From Porticoccus sp002341315 (GTDB lineage: Bacteria; Pseudomonadota; Gammaproteobacteria; Pseudomonadales; Porticoccaceae), in NCBI RefSeq assembly GCF_047634355.1, contig NZ_JBLIAL010000003.1: 64,000 nucleotides of DNA. One strand, 5' to 3'. The translations under genes were made by a program, and so were the position numbers. Below the pieces are notes generated by a model. It worked only from the letters and a program-made list of their open reading frames with translations, was not told the origin of the DNA and made no database searches. This document shows positions 25,777 through 34,947 of this stretch, piece after piece. Positions within the stretch are counted from its first letter, which is position 1; the number at the start of each line of letters is the position of its first letter.

Positions 25777-27330
25777 ATGGCACACGGTCCCGCAAAAGGT
25801 ATTGGCCGCTGGCTATTTACCACGAACCACAAAGACATCGGTACGATGTACCTATGGTTTAGTTTTGCCATGTTTCTGTTGGGTGGCTTTTTTGCCATGG
25901 TGATTCGTGCCGAGCTGTTTCAGCCCGGTATGCAACTCGTCAAACCCGAATTTTTTAACCAGATGACGACAATGCATGGGTTGGTGATGGTATTTGGTGC
26001 CATCATGCCGGTATTTGTCGGTCTGGCAAACTGGATGATTCCGATGATGATCGGGGCGCCGGATATGGCATTGCCGAGGATGAACAACCTCAGTTTCTGG
26101 ATTCTACCCTTTGCCTTTTTGATGCTGACCTCCACCCTGTTCATGGATGGCGGTGGCCCCAACTTTGGTTGGACGTTCTATGCGCCGCTGTCTACGACCT
26201 ATGCTCCTGATTCGGTGAATTTCTTCATCTTCGCCATTCATATCATGGGCGCCTCTTCGATCATGGGCTCCATTAATATTATTGCTACCGTGCTTAACAT
26301 GCGCGCACCTGGCATGACATTGATGAAAATGCCGATGTTCGTCTGGACCTGGTTGATTACCGCATTCCTGCTGATTGCTGTGATGCCGGTACTGGCGGGT
26401 GCTGTGACCATGATGCTGATGGACATCAATTTTGGCACCAGCTTCTTTAATGCAGCGGGTGGTGGTGATCCGGTATTGTTCCAGCATGTGTTCTGGTTCT
26501 TTGGTCACCCCGAGGTATACATCATTATCCTGCCGGCTTTCGGGGTGATTTCACACATCATTCCGACCTTCAGCCGCAAGCCGTTGTTTGGCTACAGCTC
26601 TATGGTGTACGCAACAGCATCCATCGCCTTCCTGTCATTTATCGTATGGGCACACCATATGTTCCTGGTGGGAATGCCAGTGGGTGGGCAGCTGTACTTC
26701 ATGTATGCCACCATGCTGATTGCCGTGCCTACAGCCGCCAAGGTGTTCAACTGGATCAGCACCATGTTCAGGGGCTCCCTGTCCTATGAAACACCGATGC
26801 TGTTTGCCATCGCTTTTGTGATTCTGTTTACCATCGGTGGCTTTACTGGCCTGATGTTGGCTATTGCGCCTGCGGATGTGCAGTATCACGACACCTATTT
26901 TGTCGTAGCGCATTTCCACTACGTCATGGTTGCCGGCTCGTTGTTTTCTGCCACCGCCGCTGTCTATTACTGGCTGCCCAAGTGGTGTGGACGGATGTAT
27001 AACGAAACGATGGGTAAGGTCCAGTTCTGGATCTCCTTTATCGGTTTCAATATCACCTTCTTTCCCCAGCACTTCCTGGGGCTGGCCGGTATGCCACGTC
27101 GTTATGCCGACTACGCGCTGCAGTTCTCTGACTGGAATATGATTTCCAGTATTGGTGCTTTCATCTACGGTGCCGCACAGTTGTTGTTCCTGTTCAATGT
27201 TGTTCGGACCATCAGATCTGGCAAACCCGTGAGCGAACCAAAAACCTGGGAAGGTGCAGAAGGTCTGGAGTGGACTGTTGCCACGCCGGCTCCGTATCAC
27301 ACTTTCAGTACAGCACCGGTCGTTAAATAA
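25777..27330 (+). CDS. coxA: Cytochrome c oxidase subunit I
   Basis: The 517-residue, 12-helix heme-copper oxidase has the CuB site and Tyr-His cross-link motif WFFGHPEVYI. The heme a/a3 ligands lie in HDTYFVVAHFHYVM. It reduces O2 at the heme a3-CuB centre and pumps protons. A strong AAAGGAGG ribosome site precedes the ATG, 14 bases after coxB. Confidence 0.98.
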   Translation: MAHGPAKGIGRWLFTTNHKDIGTMYLWFSFAMFLLGGFFAMVIRAELFQPGMQLVKPEFFNQMTTMHGLVMVFGAIMPVFVGLANWMIPMMIGAPDMALPRMNNLSFWILPFAFLMLTSTLFMDGGGPNFGWTFYAPLSTTYAPDSVNFFIFAIHIMGASSIMGSINIIATVLNMRAPGMTLMKMPMFVWTWLITAFLLIAVMPVLAGAVTMMLMDINFGTSFFNAAGGGDPVLFQHVFWFFGHPEVYIIILPAFGVISHIIPTFSRKPLFGYSSMVYATASIAFLSFIVWAHHMFLVGMPVGGQLYFMYATMLIAVPTAAKVFNWISTMFRGSLSYETPMLFAIAFVILFTIGGFTGLMLAIAPADVQYHDTYFVVAHFHYVMVAGSLFSATAAVYYWLPKWCGRMYNETMGKVQFWISFIGFNITFFPQHFLGLAGMPRRYADYALQFSDWNMISSIGAFIYGAAQLLFLFNVVRTIRSGKPVSEPKTWEGAEGLEWTVATPAPYHTFSTAPVVK

Positions 27331-27347
27331 CAGGAAAATAAACGGAC

Positions 27348-27902
27348 ATGTGGGCCAATCCAACCAGACCATTGATATACAAACTGCTCGGTGGCGCGGT
27401 CTGCATGTTTCTGTTTGCCCTGTTTGTCATGCCGCCGCTGTACGACATGTTCTGTGAGGTCACCGGTATCGGTGGCAAAACATCGGGCCCCTATGTGGCC
27501 TCTGAAGCGGGTATTGATACCAGCAGGACGGTCAAGGTGCAGTTCGTTGCTACGAACAATGCCGCTATGTCCTGGCAATTTTCGCCCAAGGTCTACGAGG
27601 TGGTTGTGCACCCTGGTGAGGCGACCGAGGTGGTGTTTTATGCGAAAAACAGCACGCATCGGGATATGGTTGCCCAGGCAATCCCGAATGTTACACCCTT
27701 TAATGCAGCGTCCTATTTCCATAAGACGGAGTGTTTCTGCTTTAACCAGCAACCACTGAAAGCGGGTGAAGAGGCCGATTTACCGTTGGTGTTTATCGTG
27801 GATCGTGATCTGCCCAGGGCGGTTAAGACAATAACGCTGTCCTATACCCTTTTTGATATAACGGATCGTGTGAACGACGGTTCAGTAGCAAAATTAAACT
27901 GA
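27348..27902 (+). CDS. cox11: Cytochrome c oxidase assembly protein Cox11/CtaG
   Basis: 184 residues: one N-terminal membrane anchor (about 12-32) and a periplasmic immunoglobulin-like domain. The copper-binding motif ECFCFNQQ is present. It delivers copper to CuB of subunit I. The gene sits between subunits I and III as in alpha- and gammaproteobacterial aa3 operons. Confidence 0.95.
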   Translation: MWANPTRPLIYKLLGGAVCMFLFALFVMPPLYDMFCEVTGIGGKTSGPYVASEAGIDTSRTVKVQFVATNNAAMSWQFSPKVYEVVVHPGEATEVVFYAKNSTHRDMVAQAIPNVTPFNAASYFHKTECFCFNQQPLKAGEEADLPLVFIVDRDLPRAVKTITLSYTLFDITDRVNDGSVAKLN

Positions 27903-27948
27903 TGATAAGAACCGACCCACCAGGGTTGGCGTTGATGGAGAAAAAGTA

Positions 27949-28854
27949 ATGTCTACAGAGAGCAGCTATTACGTTCCTGAACAAAGCAAGTTGCCTGTAC
28001 TGGCGGCACTGGGGATGGGTCTGATGGCCTATGGTGCCGGGAGTTGGGTGCAGGGTGGTTCGGCACTGGTGTTACTGGCTGGTGCGATTGTGATGGTGTT
28101 TACCCTCTATAACTGGTTCAGTACTGTTATCCACGAAAATATGGCGGGAATGAACAGCGCCCAGCTCAAGCGTTCCTACGTATGGGGCATGAGCTGGTTT
28201 ATCTTTTCTGAAGTGATGTTCTTCGCCTGTTTCTTCGGTGCCCTGTTTTACGTACGTGTGCTGGTGCTGCCCTGGTTGGGTGGCGAGGGTGGTCATGCGG
28301 GGAATCAACTACTCTGGGAGGGATTTGAGCCTGCCTGGCCGTTGATGACTACGCCCGACATGGTTGCCAACGGGGAAAATGCAAAATTCATGGGCCCTGA
28401 CCAACATATGAGCTTTCCCGGTTGGGCCAACCTGCTGGGCTGGCTGCCGCTATGGAATACCATTGTTCTGTTGTCTTCGAGTGTAACGGTACACATTGCC
28501 CACACTGCACTGAAAAACAGTAATCGCTCGAAATTCAATCTATGGTTGGGAATCACCGTTCTTCTGGGTGCCATCTTTATCGTGCTGCAGATAGAAGAAT
28601 ATATCCACGCTTATCAACATATGGGGCTGACTCTGGAGTCAGGTATCTATGGCACAACGTTCTTTATGTTGACGGGATTCCACGGTGCTCACGTGACCAT
28701 GGGGACTATCATGCTGTTGATTATGTTTTTGCGTGGCCTGAAGGGTCATTTTACCCCCGATGATCAATTCGGATTTGAGGCAGCCTCCTGGTACTGGCAC
28801 TTTGTTGATGTGGTCTGGGTCGGTTTGTTTATTTTTGTCTACGTGCTTGCCTGA
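27949..28854 (+). CDS. coxC: Cytochrome c oxidase subunit III
   Basis: The 301-residue protein has seven membrane helices and the family motifs SEVMFFACFFGALFY and GFHGAHVTMG, and ends in HFVDVVWVGLFIFVYVLA. It stabilises the core oxidase and the proton path. It closes the first part of the operon and is followed by a bidirectional terminator. Confidence 0.97.
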   Translation: MSTESSYYVPEQSKLPVLAALGMGLMAYGAGSWVQGGSALVLLAGAIVMVFTLYNWFSTVIHENMAGMNSAQLKRSYVWGMSWFIFSEVMFFACFFGALFYVRVLVLPWLGGEGGHAGNQLLWEGFEPAWPLMTTPDMVANGENAKFMGPDQHMSFPGWANLLGWLPLWNTIVLLSSSVTVHIAHTALKNSNRSKFNLWLGITVLLGAIFIVLQIEEYIHAYQHMGLTLESGIYGTTFFMLTGFHGAHVTMGTIMLLIMFLRGLKGHFTPDDQFGFEAASWYWHFVDVVWVGLFIFVYVLA

Positions 28855-28880
28855 TTCAGCATTTTTTGGGATGCAATAAA

Positions 28881-28911
28881 AAGCGGTCAGGGTTCCCCTG
28901 GCCGCTTTTTT
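28881..28911 (+). terminator. Bidirectional intrinsic terminator after coxC
   Basis: AAGCGGTCAGG and CCTGGCCGCTT pair over 11 positions with one G-U; a T run follows on the plus strand and an equivalent one on the minus strand. It lies between convergent coxC and the DUF2909 gene. Confidence 0.92.
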
Positions 28912-28932
28912 CTCACTCTGTAGAAGAAAAAC

Positions 28933-29187
28933 CTATTGATGCATTTGCGGAGCGACCCGCTCGGGGTGTAGTTGGCGATCCCAGGGTGCTTTGCTGGTAA
29001 GTTGTCCGGAGTAGATGCCCCAGGCAATTGTCCCCACCAATGCAACAGCCAGTACTACCCGTACGCCGAGAGCATAAAGGGTTCTTTTACTCGGATTGCC
29101 GACGTCTTTCATCAGAAAAACCAGCGCACTGCTCAAGCTGATAAGAACTGCAATGAATAAAAAGACAATGATGGTTTTGAGTAACAT
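28933..29187 (-). CDS. Twin-transmembrane protein, DUF2909 family
   Basis: 84 residues with two membrane helices (about 3-26 and 38-60) separated by the short loop KDVGNPSKRT. From memory the same small gene lies between coxC and SURF1 in Pseudomonas. Function is unknown; placement suggests a role in oxidase assembly or membrane insertion. It is transcribed divergently from SURF1. Confidence 0.85.
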   Translation of the reverse strand: MLLKTIIVFLFIAVLISLSSALVFLMKDVGNPSKRTLYALGVRVVLAVALVGTIAWGIYSGQLTSKAPWDRQLHPERVAPQMHQ

Positions 29188-29227
29188 TAAAGTGGCCCCG
29201 ATATTCAGAGAATTTATTTAAACACAG

Positions 29228-30007
29228 ATGCCAGTTGAACCGCAGCAGCAAGCTAAAATTTCCTTCCAGTGGCAGTGGAACTGGAAAATATTGCTATTCG
29301 CTGGCATTTTTTTTCCAATCACAATTAGTCTTGCCTTCTGGCAATTGGAGCGTGCCGATGAAAAGCACGCGCTACTGGAAACCTATCGACAGAAAAAGAT
29401 TGCTGCACCTGTTTCCATAGCTGAGGCAATGAGGTTTTCTGATCAGCAGTATGTTCGTGTTCAACTTGAAGGTGAATATGATAACCGGTCTCCTCTGTTG
29501 ATAGACAATCAGGTTCGCAACGGACGTCCGGGCTATGAAGTTGTCAGTCCGTTTGAATCCTCTCAGAACGGCTGGTTTTTGGTGAACCGGGGTTGGTTAC
29601 CGGGGGGGCTTGATCGCAGTGTTTTGCCCGATGTGGGTTCGGTGCCTGGCAATGTCACCCTGGTAGGTTACCTGTATCGCTCCCCCGGCAAACAACTGAT
29701 GTTGGGCGAAGATAAGTGGAGAGAGGGCGACGGACCGAAAATCATTCAGAACGCGGCACCGAAAAAAGTCTCGGAAAAATTGGCTATCCCTTTTTATGAT
29801 TATACGCTGCGGCTCGATGCAGGCATGCCGGGAGCGCTTGAAACCGGGTGGCAGGTAGTGAACGTGGTGCCGGGAATGCATACGGGATATGCAGTTCAGT
29901 GGTCGGCATTATCCATAGCGCTGCTCCTTCTGACTTTATTCGCCAACTCAAACCTTGGTGCTGTTCTAAAGCATCGCAAGTCGTATACACGTAAAAAAAC
30001 GGAGTAA
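29228..30007 (+). CDS. SURF1 family cytochrome oxidase assembly protein
   Basis: 259 residues: N-terminal membrane helix (about 18-36), a periplasmic beta-domain, and a second helix near the C-terminus (about 226-246). Typical motifs are SLAFWQLERADEK, GRPGYEVVSPF and VNRGWLP. SURF1 aids heme a insertion into subunit I. It begins the second part of the oxidase assembly locus and is 5 bases from the next gene. Confidence 0.93.
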   Translation: MPVEPQQQAKISFQWQWNWKILLFAGIFFPITISLAFWQLERADEKHALLETYRQKKIAAPVSIAEAMRFSDQQYVRVQLEGEYDNRSPLLIDNQVRNGRPGYEVVSPFESSQNGWFLVNRGWLPGGLDRSVLPDVGSVPGNVTLVGYLYRSPGKQLMLGEDKWREGDGPKIIQNAAPKKVSEKLAIPFYDYTLRLDAGMPGALETGWQVVNVVPGMHTGYAVQWSALSIALLLLTLFANSNLGAVLKHRKSYTRKKTE

Positions 30008-30012
30008 GGGTA

Positions 30013-30636
30013 ATGACCGAGAATCGGGCCCAGCCAGGTTACTGGCCAATATTGATCATGATCGGAGTTTTGTCCGGAGTTATTGTGGCCGGTTTTCTGC
30101 TGTTTCCGAAAACGTCTGATGAGCGAAATAGTTTATTGGCTCGCCTGGGGACAACCAATTTTGGCGAGTTTGTAGTCCCGGCCGTATCCATGACGGATCT
30201 GAACCTGAAGACGGGGAATGGCAAGCCCTGGGTATTTTCCGAGCAAAAAATAAAATGGCGTCTGATTATTCCTGGTGCCGGCAAATGTATTGATGAATGT
30301 CGTGAGCTACTTCATACCACCAGGCAGGTTCATATCAGTCTGGGAAAATACAGTCGCCGTTTCGAGCGGGTCTACATCGCGTTGGATGAGGAAATTGATT
30401 CGGAAACAGAGCGTTATATGGAGGAACACCCCTATCTGACTGTTGTTCATGGCAAGCAGGAGGAGCTGGAATTATTATTGAAAGCCACCAATGCACCACT
30501 GTTCATAGAGGGCGCACCTCTAAGGGCCTACCTGGTGGACCAGGAAGGCTTGATCATGATGTCGTACACCTTGGCCAATGCTGGCAAGGAGTTGATCGAG
30601 GACATAGAGCACCTGATGAAATACTCGCCCGGCTGA
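30013..30636 (+). CDS. Membrane-anchored oxidase-locus protein of unknown function
   Basis: 207 residues with a single N-terminal membrane helix (about 10-30) and a periplasmic domain. It has two close cysteines (AGKCIDECRELL) in a position where Sco/thioredoxin-fold proteins have CxxxC, and a later VDQEG segment. The equivalent gene between SURF1 and ctaA in Pseudomonas is annotated only as hypothetical (PA0111, from memory). A thioredoxin-like or copper-handling role in CuA assembly is an inference from CxxxC and context. Confidence 0.75.
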   Translation: MTENRAQPGYWPILIMIGVLSGVIVAGFLLFPKTSDERNSLLARLGTTNFGEFVVPAVSMTDLNLKTGNGKPWVFSEQKIKWRLIIPGAGKCIDECRELLHTTRQVHISLGKYSRRFERVYIALDEEIDSETERYMEEHPYLTVVHGKQEELELLLKATNAPLFIEGAPLRAYLVDQEGLIMMSYTLANAGKELIEDIEHLMKYSPG

Positions 30637-30728
30637 AAGCATTTGCCAGATCAAAGGACGCTGCCAGCTCGCCACTTAAGTCATGGTGTTTTGGTGAAGT
30701 AAATAAACCACGTCGTGTACGGTAATTG

Positions 30729-31760
30729 ATGTCCGAAAATCCCCCCAAACAACGCCAGGCCGGGTTCAGATTGGCTGTAACCGCCACTGTCCTGTCGTTG
30801 GTCGTTTTGCTACTCGGTGTTTTTACCCGCCTGACAGATGCCGGGTTGAGTTGCCCCGACTGGCCAGGCTGCTATGGCCATTTTTCATGGCCGAGCAATG
30901 CCGATGCTATTACACGAGCCGAACGGCTGTATCCCGACAACCTGGTCGAATACCAGAAAAGCATGGTTGATATGGTTCACCGGTATGCAGCGGCTGTGCT
31001 GGGTTTGTTGGCGATTACACTGGCTGTTATCTCCTGGTTGCGCAGGGAAGATGAAGGCTACCCTTTTCGGCTGCCAACATTTATTTTGTTCCTGGTAGTC
31101 TGGCAGAGCCTGTTTGGCATGTGGTCTGTCACATTAAAATTGTGGCCACAGATTGTGACGCTTCATCTGCTCACTGGCATGGTGACTTGTTCGCTGTTAT
31201 GGTTACTCACCCTCCGCCTGAGTGGTCGCGAGTGGCGACTTTCTCCGGAAGTAATGGATCGGTTGGGCAGCATTAAATCCTGGTTGCTGACGGTGGTAAT
31301 CGTCACCCTGTTACAGATATTTCTGGGGGGGTGGACGAGCGCCAACTACGCTGCTTTTGCATGTGTCGAGTTTCCCACTTGTCAGGGTGAATGGTGGCCT
31401 GACATGGATTTAAAAAACGGTTTTAACCTAATGCAAACGATCGGACCCAATTACTTGGGCGGCAAGCTGGAAAGTGAAGCGCGAGTAGCCATTCATGTCG
31501 TGCATCGCCTGGGTGGTTTGATTCTTGGGTTGTTGATGATTGGTTTTGCGGTGAGATTGTTCACAATTAAAAGTACCCGGTTTCGCTGCATGGGGCTGAT
31601 AACACTGGCAGTTTTGACCGTGCAGATTGCCCTCGGAGTCAGTAATATTTTTCTGATGTCACCACTGCTTATGGCATTGATGCATCATTTGGCAAGTGTC
31701 CTGTTACTGCTGGTATTGGTCACGATCGCTGCCAGAACCTGGACAGCCAGGCTGGAATGA
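30729..31760 (+). CDS. ctaA: Heme A synthase (COX15/CtaA)
   Basis: 343 residues from the ATG at 30729, one codon after an in-frame TTG. Eight membrane helices are visible. Motifs are FTRLTDAGLSCPDWPGCYG near the start, MVHRYAA, LGGWTSANYAAFACVEFPTC and HVVHRLGGL, with the conserved heme-ligand histidines. It oxidises heme O to heme A for the aa3 oxidase. ctaB follows 18 bases later. Confidence 0.95.
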   Translation: MSENPPKQRQAGFRLAVTATVLSLVVLLLGVFTRLTDAGLSCPDWPGCYGHFSWPSNADAITRAERLYPDNLVEYQKSMVDMVHRYAAAVLGLLAITLAVISWLRREDEGYPFRLPTFILFLVVWQSLFGMWSVTLKLWPQIVTLHLLTGMVTCSLLWLLTLRLSGREWRLSPEVMDRLGSIKSWLLTVVIVTLLQIFLGGWTSANYAAFACVEFPTCQGEWWPDMDLKNGFNLMQTIGPNYLGGKLESEARVAIHVVHRLGGLILGLLMIGFAVRLFTIKSTRFRCMGLITLAVLTVQIALGVSNIFLMSPLLMALMHHLASVLLLLVLVTIAARTWTARLE

Positions 31761-31778
31761 CAGGCACAGGAGTTTTAA

Positions 31779-32690
31779 ATGATAAATGAATCAGGGGTCG
31801 AGATGGAAAAAGCGGTCTGGCGCGACTATCTGGAGCTCACGAAACCCAACGTAGTGGCGTTGATGATCCTCACCACAGTGATTGGTATGTTCCTCTCGGT
31901 GCCGGGTATGGTGCCAGTCAATGTGCTGATTTTAGGTAATCTCGGAATTGCTCTCTGCGCCGGGGCTGCCGCCGTGGTTAACCATGTTGTGGATCGCCAA
32001 ATCGATACCAAAATGGCCAGGACGGTCAATCGTCCGGTGGCAAAAGGTCGTGTCGAACCGGTCCAGGCGATGGTATTTGCCACTGTGCTAGGCCTGCTGG
32101 GCATGGCTATCCTGCTGGTCTACATCAACCCGCTCACTGCCTGGCTGACCCTGGCATCGCTGGTGGGCTATGCCGGTGTCTACACTCTGTTCCTGAAACG
32201 CGCCACACCCCAGAATATTGTAATAGGTGGTTTGGCGGGTGCTGCTCCCCCGCTGCTGGGCTGGACGGCGGTGACCGGCGAAATCCACGGGCATGCACTG
32301 CTGCTGGTGCTGATTATTTTTGCCTGGACACCACCGCATTTCTGGGCGCTGGCAATACACCGCAAGGACGAATACGCCAAGGCGGATATTCCAATGCTGC
32401 CGGTTACCCATGGTGAAAAATACACCAAGTTACATATTCTCCTGTACACCCTGATGTTGCTGGTAATTAGCGTACTTCCCTTTGTGACCGGTATGAGTGG
32501 TTGGCTTTACCTGCTGGGGGCATTGGCACTCGGGGTCGGGTTCATTTATTGGGCCATTGTCATGATGGTCGGCAAAAAAGCCAATGCGGGAATGGATACT
32601 TTTAAGTACTCGATCATCTACCTGATGGCGCTGTTTGTGATTATGCTACTCGATCACTACCTGATTACGGTCCCCGCATTCTTTCCCTAG
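31779..32690 (+). CDS. ctaB: Protoheme IX farnesyltransferase (heme O synthase)
   Basis: The 303-residue UbiA-family membrane protein has the prenyl-diphosphate motif NHVVDRQIDTKMART. Further family sequences are RPVAKGRV and TPPHFWALAIHRKDEYAKADIPMLP. It adds the farnesyl chain to heme B. The ATG at 31779 has AGGAG upstream; an internal ATG at 31803 is a weaker alternative. Confidence 0.96.
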   Translation: MINESGVEMEKAVWRDYLELTKPNVVALMILTTVIGMFLSVPGMVPVNVLILGNLGIALCAGAAAVVNHVVDRQIDTKMARTVNRPVAKGRVEPVQAMVFATVLGLLGMAILLVYINPLTAWLTLASLVGYAGVYTLFLKRATPQNIVIGGLAGAAPPLLGWTAVTGEIHGHALLLVLIIFAWTPPHFWALAIHRKDEYAKADIPMLPVTHGEKYTKLHILLYTLMLLVISVLPFVTGMSGWLYLLGALALGVGFIYWAIVMMVGKKANAGMDTFKYSIIYLMALFVIMLLDHYLITVPAFFP

Positions 32691-32736
32691 CAAGGGGTTT
32701 TGAATAGCTATATCCAAAATAAGAGAGATATCCAAC

Positions 32737-33393
32737 GTGTTAACCAGGCAAAAAGATAGGGGCAGCGTGAAGCTGACAGTCGCGGTATTGGTTGTTTTTA
32801 TTGTGCTGGTGATTGCTGGTTTTGCCTTCAAACTGAATCAGCCTCGCGTCCTTAGCCAACAGGAACTACAGGCCAATGGCGCTGTTCTGCTGGATACACC
32901 CCGTCAGTTCAGTGAATTTCAGTTAACCGACCATCGGGGCGAAGTGTTCGACAAAAACAGTCTGAAAGGTAAGTGGTCACTGCTGTTTTTCGGATTCACC
33001 CACTGTCCCGATATCTGCCCCACGGCTATGGCTTCGGCTGCCAGAATGTACCTTGGTCTCGAACCCGAAGAGCAGGAAAAACTCCAGGTCGTCCTGATTT
33101 CACTGGATCCGGAAAGGGATACCACGGATAAACTTGCTGAGTATGTGCCTTATTTCAACCCGGAATTTGTTGGTGCCACCGGCGACAAATATGTGTTGCT
33201 CAAGCTGGCCACTGAGCTGAATGTCGCCTTTACGAAAGTCGAGCTGGAAGGTGGTGATTACACCATAGACCACAGTGGTAACATGGTGCTTGTTAACCCC
33301 TACGGAGACTACCACGGTTTCCTCAAGCCACCCTTTGAAGAAGAACAGATGCGCCTGACTTTGCGCTCGATTATTGCTTCATTTCGACATTAA
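32737..33393 (+). CDS. SCO1/SenC family copper chaperone
   Basis: 218 residues from a GTG start preceded by AAGAGAG. One N-terminal membrane anchor (about 10-30) is followed by a thioredoxin fold with the copper motif HCPDICPTAMA and the distal His in YTIDHSGNMVLV. It metallates CuA of subunit II. Last gene of the oxidase assembly group; it converges with znuB. Confidence 0.95.
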   Translation: MLTRQKDRGSVKLTVAVLVVFIVLVIAGFAFKLNQPRVLSQQELQANGAVLLDTPRQFSEFQLTDHRGEVFDKNSLKGKWSLLFFGFTHCPDICPTAMASAARMYLGLEPEEQEKLQVVLISLDPERDTTDKLAEYVPYFNPEFVGATGDKYVLLKLATELNVAFTKVELEGGDYTIDHSGNMVLVNPYGDYHGFLKPPFEEEQMRLTLRSIIASFRH

Positions 33394-33416
33394 TCTTGAT
33401 AGTGTGCTCACTGGGC

Positions 33417-34196
33417 TCACTGCTTTTTAAGCAATGAGAGTAAAAACAGCCCACCGGCACAAAGTACGATCGATGGCCCGGCTGGCGTGTCCAGAAACCA
33501 GGAGCTTGATAGCCCGCAGATGACGGCCATACAGCCCATGAGGCTGGCCAGTAAGGCCATCTGCTCCGGGGTTCGCGCAAAGCGTCTCGCCGTGGCGGCG
33601 GGTATAACCAGTAGCGATGTGATCAACAGAATTCCCACGACTTTCATCGCAATGGCAATTTCCAGGGCAATCATTAACATAAAGGCCGACCGAACAGCCG
33701 TTACCGGTATACCTTCCACCCTGGCCAGTTCTTCATGGATTGTGATAGACAGGAGCGGTCTCCAGAGGAATATCATCAATAAAATCGACGCGGAACCAAT
33801 ACCGTAGATAATCAAAATATCTTGCGCTGTAACGGTTAATAAATCGCCAAACAAAAGGCCTAGCAAATCCACTTTGACAGAGGGCATCAGTGAGATTGCC
33901 ACCAGACCAATGGCCAGCGAGGTATGTGAAAGAATCCCCAGCAGAGTATCTGAGGCCAGATTTTGCTGTTGTTGCAATACCACCAGAATTAGCGCCAGTA
34001 CCAGACAGACAATGATGACCGACAGGGTTGGGTTAATGGACATCAACAGAGCCAGCGCCACCCCCAGCAGGGAAGAGTGAGCGAGGGTATCGCCAAAATA
34101 GGCCATGCGTCGCCAGACAATAAAGGCACCCAGTGGACCGGTGACCATGGCAACTCCCAGCCCTGCCAGCAGGGCGTAAAGTAAAATCTCAATCAT
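33417..34196 (-). CDS. znuB: Zinc ABC transporter permease ZnuB
   Basis: 259 residues from the ATG at 34196, which overlaps the end of znuC by 8 bases; the longer open frame upstream is antisense to the His-rich part of znuC in the wrong phase for this family. Multiple membrane helices and the segments TGPLGAFIVWRRMAYFGDTLAHSSLLGVA, LEIAIAMKVVGILLI and IPAATARRFAR identify the ABC-3 metal permease family. It forms the Zn2+ channel with ZnuC and ZnuA. Confidence 0.94.
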   Translation of the reverse strand: MIEILLYALLAGLGVAMVTGPLGAFIVWRRMAYFGDTLAHSSLLGVALALLMSINPTLSVIIVCLVLALILVVLQQQQNLASDTLLGILSHTSLAIGLVAISLMPSVKVDLLGLLFGDLLTVTAQDILIIYGIGSASILLMIFLWRPLLSITIHEELARVEGIPVTAVRSAFMLMIALEIAIAMKVVGILLITSLLVIPAATARRFARTPEQMALLASLMGCMAVICGLSSSWFLDTPAGPSIVLCAGGLFLLSLLKKQ

Positions 34197-34947
34197 GGTG
34201 ACCGTCTCCAGAATGGACATTGCCACTATTATCGTCCGAGTCATGGCTGTGATCGTGGTGGTGTGTGTAGGGCGCGGTCCTGCTGCCGAAAAGCTCAATA
34301 AAGGCCGGGTTTGTACTGACCTGGTCGGGGTGGCCATGACAGCAGACATGCTGGTTTAGACAGATAACTTCGTCCGTGGCAGACATCACCAGATGCAGAT
34401 CGTGGGAGACCATCAGTACGCCGCAATCCAGCCGATCCCGTAGTTGCCCGATCAGGCGATAAAGACCCTCCTGGCCGATCACGTCCACCCCTTGAACCGG
34501 TTCATCGAGTACCAGTAAGTTGGGTTTGCGCAGGATAGCCCGGGCCAGCAGAGCCCGCTGCATTTCGCCGCCGGAAAGAGATTGCAAGGGCATCTCAATC
34601 AATTTCTCAATGCCGACCTCGGCCAATGCATTGAGGCAGAGCTGCAAGTTGGGTTCTGCCAGTGACAGAAAACGCCGTAGCGTAATGGGCAGTGTCGGGT
34701 CGATATGTAGTTTTTGTGGCATGTACCCGACACGCAGGTCAGGGGCCCGGGTCACTGTACCGATATCCGGTTTGAGTAAACTGAGGACAATTTTCACCAG
34801 AGTGGTTTTGCCGGCCCCATTCGGTCCAATCAGCGTAATAATCTGCCCCGTCTCGATGGTCAGGCTGACGTCTGATAAAACGCGGTTTCCCCGAAAGGCA
34901 TGTCCGATGGCATTGAGTTCGATCAGCCGCGACTTCACCCCCGGCAC
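34189..34947 (-). CDS. znuC: Zinc ABC transporter ATP-binding protein ZnuC
   Basis: 252 residues. Walker A GPNGAGKTT, signature LSGGEMQ, Walker B LLVLDEP and the switch His in SHDLH are present. The last 24 residues (229-252) contain eight His and several Asp, a metal-binding tail. It overlaps zur by 13 bases at its start and znuB by 8 at its end, so zur-znuC-znuB are one unit. Confidence 0.95.
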   Translation of the reverse strand: MPGVKSRLIELNAIGHAFRGNRVLSDVSLTIETGQIITLIGPNGAGKTTLVKIVLSLLKPDIGTVTRAPDLRVGYMPQKLHIDPTLPITLRRFLSLAEPNLQLCLNALAEVGIEKLIEMPLQSLSGGEMQRALLARAILRKPNLLVLDEPVQGVDVIGQEGLYRLIGQLRDRLDCGVLMVSHDLHLVMSATDEVICLNQHVCCHGHPDQVSTNPAFIELFGSRTAPYTHHHDHSHDSDDNSGNVHSGDGHHD

